Notes under the pieces: generated by a model
Databases searched by the model: none
What the model was told of the DNA's origin: nothing
The model's input: the letters and a program-made list of their open reading frames with translations, nothing else
From: Avena insularis
Lineage: Eukaryota > Streptophyta > Magnoliopsida > Poales > Poaceae
Length of the DNA: 64,000 nucleotides
NCBI GenBank assembly: GCA_023614405.1
Contig: CM042693.1
Span: 154,458,731 to 154,522,730 of the forward strand
Direction: 5' to 3'
In this document: positions 1 to 11,661 of the stretch, one piece after another
How the letters are laid out: each line of letters begins with the position of its first letter
Position numbering within the stretch: position 1 is the first letter of the stretch
Translations under genes and position numbers: made by a program

Positions 1-1950
1 GGCTACGGGAAGCGAGGAAGAGGATGGGGAGGCTCACCAGGTTCGCTGAGACGTGCTAAAGCTCAAGGTAGTCGTTGTTCGTCGAGGGGCGCACGGAGTC
101 GACTGGGTTCCTCGCCGGAGTTCGAGACGGCGTCGGGTGCGTCTGGTCGTTGTCGGAGACGAGGTTTGAGGGCGCGCTAAGGCAAACAGAGAGTAGGGTT
201 AGATGCGTACAGTGTTGGGGATCATATTCGCATCCACTAGAGGAAGAGGGGCGGTCAGTACTCACTGGGGGAACTCGCCGGAGTCGAGGCAGGAGGCGGC
301 GCTCTCGGTCTTGGTCGTTGTTGAGCCTAGGGAAAGCGCGCGGGTGAGTAGGACATACTGGCAGGTGCGCACGGGAGAGGGGAGTAAGCTCAATGTGGCT
401 AGGGGCAGTGGGGAGGTTGCAGTTCGCCGGAATTCACCGATATTCTCGTCGGAGCAGAGGGGGCTTGAGCTTGCAATTGCAGCAGCCGTGTGGCGGAGAG
501 GGTGGGGTGAACGAAGGGAAAGAGAGGGGAAGCATATGCGATTAAGAGGGCGTGATCATGGTGAGTAATAGCCATGGCGTTAAGGCGAATTTACTCCACG
601 GAAATCAAGCCAGAAACGGGAGAGAGGAGGAAGTACCAGTCACGATGGGTTGAAGAGACGACTGACAAGTGGGGCTGTTTCGTCAGCGAGAGAGAGGGGG
701 ATGGTGGGGTCCTCCTGTCAGCGACTGCGCGGGTAAGCTTCTGGGCGAAAAACGATTCGCTGCGGGGAGAGCAGGTGGGCTAGTTGCTGGGCTGGACTGG
801 GCCTAGATAGTGGGTTGGGTTCGATTCGTTTTTTTTTTGTTCAGAATGTTTTTCTTTTTCTATTTTGATTTTCTGTTTTGGTTTTATTCAAATGATTTCA
901 AACCCTTTTTCTTTTCAAATCTTTGCAAACTTTTCAGCAAGTTTCTATTATGTTCAATCATGTATTTTAAAGATAATTTTGGAACATTTCTTTTATTCCC
1001 ACATGGTTTAAATATTTATTTAAAATGAACCTTTGTCTTTATTTAAATAGGATTTTAAATATTATTCCAATTTATTTATTCAAATGATTTAACTTTCTGA
1101 TTTAAATTCAAATGTTTATCAAACCCCTTTTTTGTAAGTTTTATTTATTCAATAAGGTGTTAAATAATTCACTTTGAATTATTTTAATATGTTTTATCAA
1201 TCATTTAAATTGGTTATTTCCCTTTATTCAATTAGTATCAAATATGGTTTTAATCTCATAAAAATTTATTTCAAATAATTTTCTGATTCTATTTAGGTTA
1301 TTTAATTAACTTTTATTCCACTTGGGCAAATTCCAATTATTATTTCTTTCTTTATCTTATAAAATCCATATCTTTTTATTTACAGATCCAAAGTTGGTGA
1401 TTCCAATTTGTAAAATCTTATTTAATATTTGTTTATCCTTTTAAATATCTTTAGGATTATTTGCTCACCATTTGGTATGGATTGTTTTTAGATAGGTGCT
1501 TCATTAGCTTTGGAAATTCAATTTCCTTATCTTAGTATATTCATAATATTTTATCTATGGCTCCAAATTAAGTGAAACCAATTTCTATGGTTTTATAATA
1601 TTTCCATTTGTCATTCTTGATCATTTATAAATGTTTGTTGACAAATTTTTATATGGATCAAATCCTTAGTCATAGAGTAATCTTGGAAATGATTTTCTCT
1701 CATTAGGTTTTTTGGAGTTTTGGTTTGTTTTCCAAGTGTTTAAATTTCAAGAAGCATTTATGGAGAATGCATTTCACTTGATTTGAATTTTTTTGTTGGA
1801 TTCAAATCTTATTCAAAGTTTGTTCAAGATGGGTTTTGATGTTTCTATTTGGAATCAAAAAGTTTCTGTTCACCCTAAATTTCAACAGTTATTTATTTTG
1901 TTTATTTATTTTTTCACATTTCAAAATTTGGAAAATGTTGGGATGTGACA
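1..1950 (-). mobile_element. Partial long LTR of a Gypsy-type retrotransposon
   Basis: Read on the minus strand this begins TGTCACATCCC at 1950 and runs off the left edge. It has the layout of the other long Gypsy LTRs here (25209, 37013, 14525): a TGTNACAYCCC start, an AT-rich first part (about 820-1950) and then a GC-rich part (1-800). It interrupts the minus-strand gag-protease frame exactly at 1950/1951, which marks the insertion; the 5 bp CAGAA at 1951-1955 would be one copy of the target duplication. The short open frames in 1-780 show no recognisable protein and are probably chance frames in GC-rich LTR. Lineage (Tekay/Del-like) is inferred from architecture only. Confidence 0.65.
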
Positions 1951-2611
1951 CAGAAAGTCCCCAAATATTCAAAGACTCATAGATATCTTTAGGCATAAGA
2001 CAAAATTTAGACATGGTATCACAACGAGCATCAAAAGTTTCATTGTTAATAGCAACTTTTATTGTAGGAAACCATTTTGATGGCTCAGAATTTATTGGAA
2101 CATAATCATGGTGCTCTCTAAGCATGCTATAGCAATCTTTCAAAGCAACTATACTGGTCTCAAGCGTGTTCAACCTAGCATATATGTTTATAAAGGAAGA
2201 GTCGGACTTGCTAGGCAAATTATAAATTGTAATCAAATTCTTTATGGCATCCAAATCTTCATTCTCATTACATTGAAAAATATCTCTCCCTGCTATAGCA
2301 TCCAAAGCATATCTATAACAAAGATAAAGACCATGGTAGAAACTGCTAATAACTAGGCCTAGACTCATCTTAGGCTCAGTTTTTCCCTGTAATTCAGAAA
2401 TTCTAGACCAAGCTTCTTTGAAACTCTCTTCACTTCCTTGTTTGAAAGTAAAGATCCTTTCCATAGGTGACACAGTGATTGGAACCACACCAGACATGGT
2501 AGCAACTAAAGTAGGAACTATTTTTTTTGTGTTTTTGATAAGAAAAGGCAAACCAAACAAAACTATTTTTTTTGGAATTTTTGATAAAAAGAAGCAAACA
2601 AAACAAAGCAA
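1951..2611 (-). pseudogene. Gypsy gag-protease fragment (degenerate)
   Basis: The minus-strand frame carries a retrotransposon gag core (ESFKEAWSRI, then YALDAIAGRDIF about 40 residues on), followed by a protease-like segment with RCDTMSKFCLMPKDIYE. The expected retropepsin signature Asp-Thr-Gly is here Asp-Thr-Met, so the enzyme would be dead. The frame is cut at its C-terminal side by the LTR ending at 1950; RT and integrase are not in the window. The upstream LTR (2743-4279) and a primer-binding site (2692-2704) lie at the correct distances for the 5' end of this element. The true start is uncertain; the first residues at 2611-2520 are low-complexity and may be leader sequence. Confidence 0.7.
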
Positions 2612-2691
2612 AAGAAAATAATAAAAACAAAAACAAAGTAAAGAGAAAGGTTGTGAAGGACTCCCCTTGTGAAGCCGTCCTTAGCCTCCCT

Positions 2692-2704
2692 GGCAACAGT
2701 GCCA
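2692..2704 (-). other. Primer-binding site (tRNA-Asp-like, degenerate)
   Basis: On the minus strand this reads TGGCACTGTTGCC, two mismatches from TGGCGCCGTTGCC, the primer site typical of Athila-type Gypsy elements. It lies about 38 bp inside the LTR end at 2743 and upstream of the gag frame, so it fixes the element's orientation. Confidence 0.6.
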
Positions 2705-2742
2705 GAAAACATCTTGATGCAGCTCAGATCACTGTAGAGCTT

Positions 2743-4279
2743 CGTTGGGAAACCCCAAGAGGAAGGTATGATGAGTACAACAATAAGTTTTCCCTCAGTA
2801 AGAAACCAAGGTTATCGAACCAGCAGGAGGAAGGAAACAACTCAAAGGTGTTGCTAGCAACTTGGAAACCTGCACTACACAAACTCAAGACTTTGCCCCA
2901 ACGAACAGTGAGGTTGTCAATCTCACCGGTTTGCTGAAGACAAAGGATTAAATGTATGGTGTGGAAGGTAGTGGTAGCTTGCAGAAAGTAAACAGTAGCA
3001 ATGGAAGATGTATCAATGGTAAAGATTGAACCGGGGTCCACAGTTCACTAGAGGTGTTCTCCTTATAAACACATAACATGTTGGGTAAACAAATTACAAC
3101 GGGGCAACTGACAGGACATAGCAAGGCACAACAATGCAATACTAGACATTCATGATCCTATGTGATTCGATTGGGCATTACAACAATATACATAGACCGC
3201 AATCCAACTGCATCTATGACTAGTAATTCACCTTCAGGTTATCATCCGAACCTCCTCCAGTATTAAGTTCCAGGCAACAGATAACTGCTTTAAGCAATGT
3301 GTGTAAAGTAAACAATAAAATTGTTCCATGAACAAAAGATTGTTGTTTTCTCCCTAGTAGCAACAACACATCTACAACCTTAGAGATTTCTGTCACTTCC
3401 CTAGATTCAATAGAGGCATGAACCCACTATCGAGCATAAATACTCCCTCTTGGAGTCACTAGCATCTACTTGGCCAAGATAGCTACTAGAAACAGAGAGC
3501 ATGCAAGATCTCAAACAACACAGACATGATAGAATCAATAAGATAGAATCATTAATCAATCTAACATAGTAATCTCAATATCCATCGGATCCTCGCAAAC
3601 ACAACATGCATGATTACAAATAGATGATCTTGATCATGAATGGAGCTCACAATATCTAAACATGATAGCACAAAGGAGGAGAAACAACCATCTATCTACT
3701 GTATGGACCCATATTCCAAGGTGGAACTACTCACGCATCATACTGGAGGCTGGCATGGTGATGAAGAAGGCCTCCAGGATGATCTCTCCCCTCTGGCATG
3801 GTGTCGAGAAGAGCTTTAGATCCCCTGATCTAGGGACGATGGTGGCAGCGGCTACAGACTGTTTTGTGGAGATCTGATCGGGTCCTTAGGGTTTTGGCAT
3901 CGGGGGCTTCTTATAGGCGAAGGGGGAGACCAAGGGGGTGCCCGAGGCGGCCGCACCCCCTAGACGCAGTCCAGGCCTAGCGTGCGGCCAGGGGGTGTAG
4001 GCCCCTCGTGGCCCTCCTCCTGTCGATTTCTGGCTCCGTGTTCTCCTCGGTGAAATATTGACTTTGGCTTTTGTCCCGTCCAATTCCGAGAATATTCATT
4101 TTATGGCTTTTCTGGAACCAAAAACAATAGAAAATAGGCAACTGGCACTGTGGCATCTTGTTAATAGGTTAGTTTTGGAAAACATACAAAAATACCTCAA
4201 AGTGTAGACAAAGCAAAGCAAAGTGGATACTAAACAAGCATGGAACATCAAAAATTATAGATATGTTTACGATGTATCA
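2743..4279 (-). mobile_element. 5' LTR of a minus-strand Athila-type Gypsy element
   Basis: On the minus strand the LTR starts TGATACATCG at 4279 and ends GGGTTTCCCAACG at 2743. It is clearly the same family as the solo LTR at 34742-36262: both share the edge, the block near 2790-2830 (34795-34830) and the terminal region, in the same orientation. It separates the protease remnant at 4322 from whatever lies left, so the element inserted into the plus-strand Athila internal domain. Its partner LTR is not in the window. Confidence 0.75.
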
Positions 4280-4321
4280 TCCCCTACTACTATCACTTTA
4301 CACATGGATGACAAATCCATG

Positions 4322-4699
4322 AAATAACCTATTGGTATGATTGAGGATGTTCTACTTAGAATAGATTAGCATGTTATTCCCACTGACTTTTCTTGAAATG
4401 CCGGTGGATGAAAAATTATCTATAATACTTGGAAGACCTTTTCTTAGCACTGCAGGAGCATCAGTTGATTGTGCTTAAGAAAAATAATCTTCAATGTGTA
4501 TGATGCTGAAATCATCCGATATTTTCCAAAGAAACTAGAAGCAGGAGAAATGTATGTTCCACCGGCAAAACGAGTTCATGTGGTAAGTGCCTTTGATAAA
4601 GGGCAACCCAAGGTAAGAATTCGAGAACAGAAAAGGGGTTTAAATATTCAACCGTTCTTAATAAAATTCTTAATGGGAGTCAACCCATCACATCAATAA
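4322..4699 (+). pseudogene. Gypsy retropepsin C-terminal fragment
   Basis: The plus strand encodes, across one break, IGMIEDVLLRID, then EMPVDEKLSIILGRPFLSTA and, after an internal stop near 4477, IIFNVYDAE. These are hallmarks of the C-terminal half of the aspartic protease domain in Athila/Gypsy polyproteins (the ILGRPFL strand). The active-site Asp-Thr-Gly would have been left of 4280 and is lost. After about 4640 similarity fades and the RT domain that should follow is missing. Confidence 0.7.
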
Positions 4700-5294
4700 A
4701 ATATAGTTAAATAATAAGATGTTCATTGCATTCTACAACTTTTTCACAAACATTCTTGCGGAAGCGCACCCGTAAAGATGCAGCTATCAAAAATTAGTAG
4801 AAATATTAACTGAATAAGCATAGATTTAGCGTAGAAAATAAAGTTTGATTTTTATATGTAGAAACTAGCTTAATCATATTGTTCAGATTAAAAAGTGCAT
4901 CCCTGAAAATTTGGATGAAAAAGCATGTTTGATTTTTGTATAGTTATCGACAAAATTCTCAAAACTTGGGGCTCGGATACAGAAGGTTTGACGACCAACT
5001 TTACGACGCGGCCATTTGGTCCGGCCGTATAGTTGTGTCCGTATAGTTGTGATCTGGTGTTGAGAAACTCTAACCCTCGCCACCGCCACAACTATATGGT
5101 GTGATCTACTTAACCTGGCTGTATAGCTCCCGCCGTATAGTTTGCCACGACCACTTAAACGGGTCGGGGCAGGCTAGGGTTCTTCCTCCCCTCATTATTT
5201 CTCTCAAACTCTCTCTCCAAACCTCTCAAAACCCACCTAGAACTCTTGATTCTTCATGGATTTCATTCGTTTGAGTGGGGGAATCAATAGATCG
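4700..5294 (+). other. Non-coding leader of the env-like ORF
   Basis: No credible frame is visible. The notable content is a run of CCGTATAGTT-like words on either strand between about 4985 and 5145, also found in the LTR at 8450-8515. After that comes a pyrimidine-rich stretch (5170-5240) as in a 5' leader, leading into the candidate splice donor at 5295. Confidence 0.4.
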
Positions 5295-5489
5295 GTATGT
5301 TTCTCTCCCTATCCATGCTTTATTTTAAAAATTCCATGGTTGAAATCCTCACATTGAATTAGTGGATGAATTCAATCTTGATTGATTTTTCTTTTGATTT
5401 CTCACGTTAGGATTGAATTCATCCATGCAGAATCATTCATATATCATGTATAAACTATATACCTAAGGTTTTATGTTGAAATTTCTCAG
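5295..5489 (+). other. Candidate intron upstream of env-like ORF
   Basis: A strong plant-like donor GTATGT at 5295-5300 and an acceptor TTTCTCAG ending at 5489 bound 195 AT-rich bases, ending ten bases before the ATG at 5499. Subgenomic splicing to express env-like ORFs is established for the barley Bagy-2 element, so a spliced leader is plausible. Splicing itself is not visible in DNA. Confidence 0.45.
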
Positions 5490-5498
5490 TGCATTAAG

Positions 5499-6809
5499 AT
5501 GAACAAGCTCGGTAGTATTTTTCGCAAGAGAAAGCGCCAACGTGGTGAAGGCTCGGGGCTCCAGGCTGAGCTCGACAACAAGTATGCCATTGTTTTGGCG
5601 AGGAAGGTGTCGCCCACACGATGGGCTGATGATAGCTTTCTCAGCTCAGCAGGGCTAAGGGAGGACTTCAACTACATGTGTGCAAATGCGGGGCTGTCTA
5701 ACCTCGCCCATGCAAGCCACTACACCTACCTCGAGCTCACTCATGAGTTCCTCTCCTCCTTCTACGACGACTATAAGGAGAAATGTAATGCATGCACGGT
5801 AAATTTCACCGTTAACCAGCGGCCATATCAAATCACTTTTCAGCATTTTTGTGAAGCCTATGGATTCCCTCAAGAAGGGGAATCAACTGTTACAAACTTT
5901 TATAGCGTCTCAAGTGGAGAAACTTGGGAGGTTACTTCTGACAATGGTGGCAGGGACTTCTACCAGAAGAAGATGTCCACCATTCAAAACCCAACCATCC
6001 TTTACTTTGCTTTGTTTCTTGCTAACACTTTGTTAGGAAGAGGAGATACCGGCTCTATGGCCAATGCAGACATGGCCATGATCACCAAGGCGCTCTTCCC
6101 TGATGCACCGCAGAGTCCCACTCATGTAGCTCTATTCCTCCATCACCTCCGCCACCAGAGCAACAAAAATAAAGGTGGTATTCGCATCAGTGGACTGGTA
6201 ACCCACTTAATCCAAGCTCTTGGAATTTCAATACCTATTTTGCAACCTATTGATGACTCCATACTTGTGGATGTCAAATACATAACTACTTGTGGCTTCC
6301 CCGGTGTATACCGAGCTAATATGAGGCTCTGAGCCTATCAATTTGGTTATCTTGATGTCGCACAGGATGAGCAGGTGCCATTGCCTTATCCACAAGCCTT
6401 TGTGGTTCAAGGGAGTAACAACTGTATCCTCACCAAGGATCAAGTGACGGAGATCATGGCAGCACTCTATCCTGACTCCAAGGAAGATGAAGAAGGAGAT
6501 CAACACGGTGAGAAAGAGCAGCAGCAAGAGCAGGAGCACAACCCTTCTTGGGGAGGATAGCAGCAACAACAACAAGAGGGACCTTGGGACCCATGGCCCA
6601 ATCAGCAGCAACAACAACAAGGGTTCAACAATGTCCCCTATGAAGATTTTCTACAGTTCAACCAGCGCGTTGGGGAGATCGACCAGACTCTTCATGGAGT
6701 GATTGAAGATGTGAGTGCCTTAACTCACAAATTTAGTCACTTCATGAACCACTTCCCCGACTACTATCAGCAGCATCCGTACCCGCTGCCGAACGACAAC
6801 AACAACTAA
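5499..6809 (+). pseudogene. Athila env-like (ORF1/unknown) protein with two internal stops
   Basis: One continuous reading frame of 436 codons runs from ATG 5499 to TAA 6807-6809, broken only by an in-frame TGA (6330-6332) and an in-frame TAG (6558-6560). The N-terminus is basic (about residues 6-15, KRKRQR). The middle (residues 45-270) resembles the grass Athila third-ORF family: a globular domain rich in aromatic and His residues. The C-terminal part is acidic, then glutamine-rich (CAG/CAA runs, 6520-6625), then has a short helical tail with aromatic and Gln residues. I see no clear signal peptide or transmembrane segment, so an envelope role is by position only. The first 277 residues are still open. 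It follows the candidate intron and precedes the polypurine tract, as expected for this position. Confidence 0.7.
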
Positions 6810-6823
6810 GCATGGAAACAACC

Positions 6824-6836
6824 TAAGCTTGGGGGA
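6824..6836 (+). other. First (internal) polypurine tract
   Basis: TAAGCTTGGGGGA directly follows the env-like ORF. It is identical over 13 bases to the tract at 8194-8206 that borders the LTR. It could prime extra plus-strand DNA or be a duplication relic. Confidence 0.5.
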
Positions 6837-8193
6837 GGTTTGAGAACCTCCAAACTTTGCATTCATATTTTTATTTCTTCTTTTGATTTCTTTTCTTTTC
6901 AAAGAATTGCATGTTTACTTTCAGTTTGCATTCTTAAACCAAAAACACAAAAAAATAGTTGTAACTCTTATTGCAAATTTGTTTCATTGTTTTTCTTGGA
7001 GATTGCTCAATTTTAGGTGACTTTGCAATAGGGAAATATAGAGGTGATTCAACTCAAGTACGAGAACAAAGCAAGCAAGAGGATGTATCACATTCCTTTC
7101 ATCACCTCTTCTGCAATTTTAAATTGATCCTACAATTATTAACTCGCTTGCACTTGAGTCACTCCCCGCCTAGCTTTTTATCCTATAAATTATATTCTTT
7201 CGCCAGTGTCCTCTTTTATCTTTGAAACGATGAGCAATGAACTTGGTTGAAATACTTCTGACATTTTTACAACAAGAAAAAGCATCCAAGAGATGACTTG
7301 ATTCCATGTTTAGCCCAAAGGATTTGATTTTAGAAACTACTCAACCCCATTGAGCTTAATGTAAATAGACTCGATAGCACCCTTGAATGAAATTGTCAAA
7401 TAAAATTGATGCTTCGAAGTAGTATAGATTATGCCACTGCTTTTTCTAATAATTACAGTAGTATATTGCTTTATGTGTGTCACTACAGCACTGTCATACT
7501 CCATGGGGAACTATTAACTCTATAGCCAATGAACGATCTAAATGTGGGAAACCACTTGATTTCGGCTATTGAGTTATGTAAACATTTGTAGCTGCAATGC
7601 TATGACAGGTAAAATTTTAGTCTCCTCGTGGTTTTACGTTCCAAGTAAAGTTGTAGTACTCCTCTGACCCACTATTGCTCAACAACTATCTATTGGCATG
7701 GTCACGAGTGCGCAATACAATCCCAATTAACATATAATAGTGGCATGATTTCTCTATGAAAGAGCTAAAGATTTTGAAATACAAGGAAAGGAAAAAGGTG
7801 CTTTGAGAGTCTTGAAATTTTGACGTGGGAGTAGATGAGTTGTTTTTAAATTAAATGTTATTGGTACCAACTTGAGTACTCTTAATTGATTAAAGGAACA
7901 AGAGCAAAAAGTTTTCATATCTCAATAAGAGAGAGACCAAAAGGATTTGTTTCACTTTCCTAGCTAAACTTTTGACACTTGCTCAGGCATATGATTTATT
8001 TGATAGCAAGATATACATGGTTAGGAAGCGAACTCAGTGCAATCTTGTGAATACTTGTATGATCATGTTTAAGATTGTAGGAATTGTGAAGAAAATAATT
8101 TGACACCAATCCGAGCTTGTAAGTTCTTTTATTTCAGTTTAGAATCTCCGCTATCCTTTCTTATTTCCTTGTCACTCAAGGGTGAGCAGCATC
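6837..8193 (+). other. Long 3' untranslated region of the Athila element
   Basis: The stretch between the two polypurine tracts is AT-rich with only short chance frames. No protein family is recognisable. Long non-coding segments between the env-like gene and the 3' LTR are usual in Athila elements. Confidence 0.5.
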
Positions 8194-8206
8194 TAAGCTT
8201 GGGGGA
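8194..8206 (+). other. 3' polypurine tract
   Basis: TAAGCTTGGGGGA, then AT, then the LTR start TGATAG at 8209. The position immediately before the LTR identifies it as the plus-strand primer. Confidence 0.75.
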
Positions 8207-8208
8207 AT

Positions 8209-9668
8209 TGATAGCTGTGAGATTCGATACATTTTTTATGGTTTCTATTAATGGTTTTTGTTTGGATTTGATGGTTTTCTAGCTTTACCTAAAGTTAGTA
8301 CTTCAGTAGCAAAGAAAACTTGGTTTATAATGTGTGTTTTTGGTTATGAATATCAACGGAGGGTTTTAACAGCAAAAACATAATATTCATACGAAAACAA
8401 GCAAGTCTCTTTTTGGAAGCCATTAAGGGGAGCATACCGAAGCTTTAACGAGCAACTATACGGTGGGAATATTTTTCCGGCCATATAGTTCCCGCCGTAT
8501 AGTTGCCATCGCCTTCGTATTGTTAAAAGTGTCAACTTTCGTGAAGAGGGCGAGGATGAAAACAGAACACACGAGCCGCCATCCCATCCAGAAGGGAGAA
8601 AGAAGAGATCCGGAGAAGAAGGGGAAGACGTTCTTCATCTTGCTCCATGATCTTCGATATCCCAGCCACCACACCTCCATAGCCATTACTTGTACTTGAG
8701 AGAGAGAGAGATATCTCCACCTTCAATATTAGGGTTTGAGATTGTTCTTCCCATCTTGAATTGTGTTGGTTTTATTTCTATTTCTTATTGTGGATCTCCA
8801 CCGCAATATCAAGAAAAACTCCCTTTATTTAATTATATTGATGATGCTTTCTTCTCTCATGTGTGAGTAAGTTCCTTTGGGCGTGGGAGATGTAGGGCAT
8901 TGGTGAGGTGTGATGTGCCTATATAATTTCCATTAAGTTTGTGGTTGATTTTAATTACTATATTATGTGTCCTTAACTATCTATGGGATGCTTAATGCCT
9001 GTTGTCCAATTAAGGGCCCAGACAACATGATTCTTTGTTCTACATAGATAGAATCTTGTTCGCTAGCAGACCGGCGACCCCTGAGTGACACGGGGATATC
9101 AATGGGAAACTAGTTTGACTCGAGGATCACAAGGAGACACCGTGCTTATTGCATTAGTCTGATCCAAGGAACTTAATTGCTAAGCAACCTGAAGGATCTT
9201 AATCGTCTAGTGACTGACCATGGTTCTGGTAACAAGCTAGTAGGATTATTGAAGTTGGGATGAAATCTACCAAGAGGATTTCCGGCTAATTATGGGTTGC
9301 TCGCCTACACACATACTTATAAGATTATAATTGTTACACTTATCACTCATCCACCTAGCACATTCACTATCACCATGAACTGAATGTCCCCGCGCCTACT
9401 TTGTCATCTGTAGAAAACAATAAACAAATCATTCTTTACTTTTATGCTTTTTATTTCTGAAGTTTACATTTTAGTTTTATTTAAATACAGTCCTTTAATC
9501 CAAACTCTATTCTTATTCCAACGCTTGCAGTCAATTCACTCGAAGACCTGTGACAACTTTGGGTGTGACGGAGACTTCACTCATAAACACTTACCTTTGG
9601 GCTCCCTGTGGGATCGACATCTTAACTTTGAAACTAGCTACAAACGATCTATGCACTTGCAGCCATCA
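8209..9668 (+). mobile_element. 3' LTR of the Athila-type element
   Basis: It starts TGATAGCTGTGAG after the polypurine tract and ends GCAGCCATCA at 9668, giving matching TGAT...ATCA termini and a length of 1460 bp. The solo LTR 56191-57600 (opposite strand) has the same termini and shares the block around 9525-9545, which confirms both boundaries. A short GA microsatellite lies at 8699-8712. It also contains a cluster of TATAGTT/CTATACGG words (8455-8512). Confidence 0.75.
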
Positions 9669-9670
9669 AT

Positions 9671-11629
9671 AAACTCGAACCCAAAGCGGAAAATTGCGTC
9701 TTCATAGGATACCCTAAGGAAACTATTGGGTATTCCTTCTATCACAGATCCGAGGGAAAGGTTTTCATTTCCAAGAATGGATCCTTTCTAGAGAAAGAGT
9801 TTCTCGCAAAAGGTGTGTGTAGTCGGAAGGTAGAACTCGAAGAGGTTATTGAACCTTCTCTTCATGAAACGGTAAGTAGCGCAACACCAGAAATTGTTCC
9901 GGAGTTGACTTCAATGAATGAAGAGGGAACTAATGATAATGATCATGAAACTCCGAAAGAGAATACTACCAAACCTCGCAGGTCAAGCAGGACACATGCA
10001 TCTCCTGAACTGTACGGAAATCCTGTTATGAATTTCATGGTTGATGAAATAGATGACCCTGCGACGTATGAAGAAGCGATGATGATCCCGGATTCCAACA
10101 AATGGCTAGAAGCCATGAAATCCGAGATGGAATCCATGTACGAAAACCAGGTTTGGACCTTGGTGGACTTACCTCAGTACCAAAAGGCCGTGGAGAACAA
10201 ATGGATTTTCAAAAGAAAAACTGATGCTGATGGTAATGTAACCATATATAAAGATCGACTTGTTTGCAAAGGGGTTTCAAAAAATTCAAGGATTTGACTA
10301 CGATGTGACATTCTCTCCCGTAGCGATGCTAAAGTCGGTTAGGATTATGTTAGCAATTGTTGCATATTTCGACTATGAGATATGGCAGATGGATGTCAAA
10401 ACTGTGTTCCTCAATGGAAACATTGAAGAAGAGTTGTATATGATACAACCAAAGGGTTTTGTCGATCCTAATGATGCTGATAAGGTATGCAAGCTTCAGT
10501 GATCCATCTATGGACTGAAGCAAGCATCCCGGAGTTGGAATCTCCGCTTTTATGAGGTGATCAAAGAGTTTGGATTTGTCCAAACTTATGGAGAGGCTTG
10601 TATTTACAAGAAAGTGAGTGGGAGCAATGTGCCATTTCTGATATTATATGTGGATGACATATTACTGATTGGAAATTATATAGATATTTTAAATAGTGTT
10701 AAAAGTTATGTAAATAGCAAATTTTCGATTAAGGACCTAGGTGAAGCGTCATACATATTAGGCATAAAGATCTATAGAGATAGATCAAGACTCCTGATAG
10801 GGCTATAACAGAGTACATACCTTGATAAGATTTTAAAGAAGATTAAAATGGACGAAAGTAAGAAGGGGTTCTTACCTATGTTGCAAGGCAATACATTGAG
10901 TAAGACTCAAAGTCCGGCTACGGCAGAAGAACGGGAAATAATGGACAAGATCCCCTATGCTTCAGCCATTGGCTCTATCATGTACGCCATGCTATGTACA
11001 TTACCGGATGTGGAACATGCTATTAGTTTGACTAGTAGATATCAATTTGATCTAGGTACGGAACACTGGATAGCGGTCAAGATATCCTTAAGTAATTAAG
11101 AAGAACTAAGGAAATGTTTCTCGTTTACAGAGGTGTAGAAGAGCTTGTCGCTAAATGTTATGTCGACGCTAGCTTCGACACCGATCCGGATGACTCTAAG
11201 TCTCAATATGGATACATATTTCTCATGAACGGAGCAACAGTCAGTTGGAGGAGTTCCAAACAACCCGTGGTGGCGGGATCAACAACGGGGGCCGAATATG
11301 TTGCTGCTTCGGAAGCAACGCAGGAAGCGATTTGGATGAAGGAGTTCATAACCGAACTAGGTGTGGTTCCTAGTGCATTGGACCCAATGATGATCTATTG
11401 TGACAACAATAGATCCATAGACAATGCCAAGGAACCAAGTTCTCACAAGAATTCCAAGCATATTAAGCGTCGTTTTCACTCCATCCGCGAACATGTCAAG
11501 GATGGAGATATAAATATTTGTAAAGTACAGACATATCTGAATGTAGCAGATCCATTGACTAAAATTCTCCCTAAGGCAAAACACGATCAACACCAGAACT
11601 CCATGGGTGTTAGATTTATCACTATGTAA
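9671..11629 (+). pseudogene. pol: Copia pol: integrase C-terminus, RT, RNase H
   Basis: The first open segment (9671-10297) carries the integrase C-terminal domain (CVFIGYPKET, GYSFYHRSEG), the hinge and the RT start (NKWIFKRKTD). An extra T near 10263 shifts the frame. The RT continues from 10260 with FSPVAMLKS, QMDVKTVFLNG and the catalytic YVDD at 10647-10658, with an in-frame TGA at 10500-10502 and a TAA near 10806. A second frameshift near 11100 precedes RNase H (11114-11629), which keeps its three acidic positions (YVDASFD, GAEYVAASEA, YCDNN) and ends with the usual Copia tail. The fragment is inactive, with about two frameshifts and two stops, but is easily aligned to the BARE/Angela lineage. 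Confidence 0.85.
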
Positions 11630-11661
11630 CTAGATTATTGTCTCTAGTGCAAGTGGGAGAC

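Larger units (their letters stand above)
4280..9668 (+). mobile_element. Athila-type Gypsy element, internally deleted, 3' half
   Basis: Components in order are: a protease remnant (4322-4699), an undefined stretch (4700-5290), a probable leader intron (5295-5489), an env-like ORF (5499-6809), a first polypurine tract (6824-6836), a 1.4-kb untranslated stretch, a second polypurine tract (8194-8206) and the 3' LTR (8209-9668). No reverse transcriptase, RNase H or integrase sequence lies between protease and env-like gene, so about 2-3 kb of pol appears deleted. The left end is cut by the minus-strand Gypsy at 4279. The right LTR end abuts Copia pol sequence, so the host site was a Copia element. 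Confidence 0.75.

Noticed and set aside
75..783. Several overlapping open frames on both strands at the left edge
   Set aside because: GC-rich part of a long LTR; no known domain, no intron/exon logic, and similar GC-rich frames occur in the other Gypsy LTRs.
9444..9707. Open frame spanning the Athila LTR end
   Set aside because: It crosses the LTR/Copia junction and encodes nothing recognisable.
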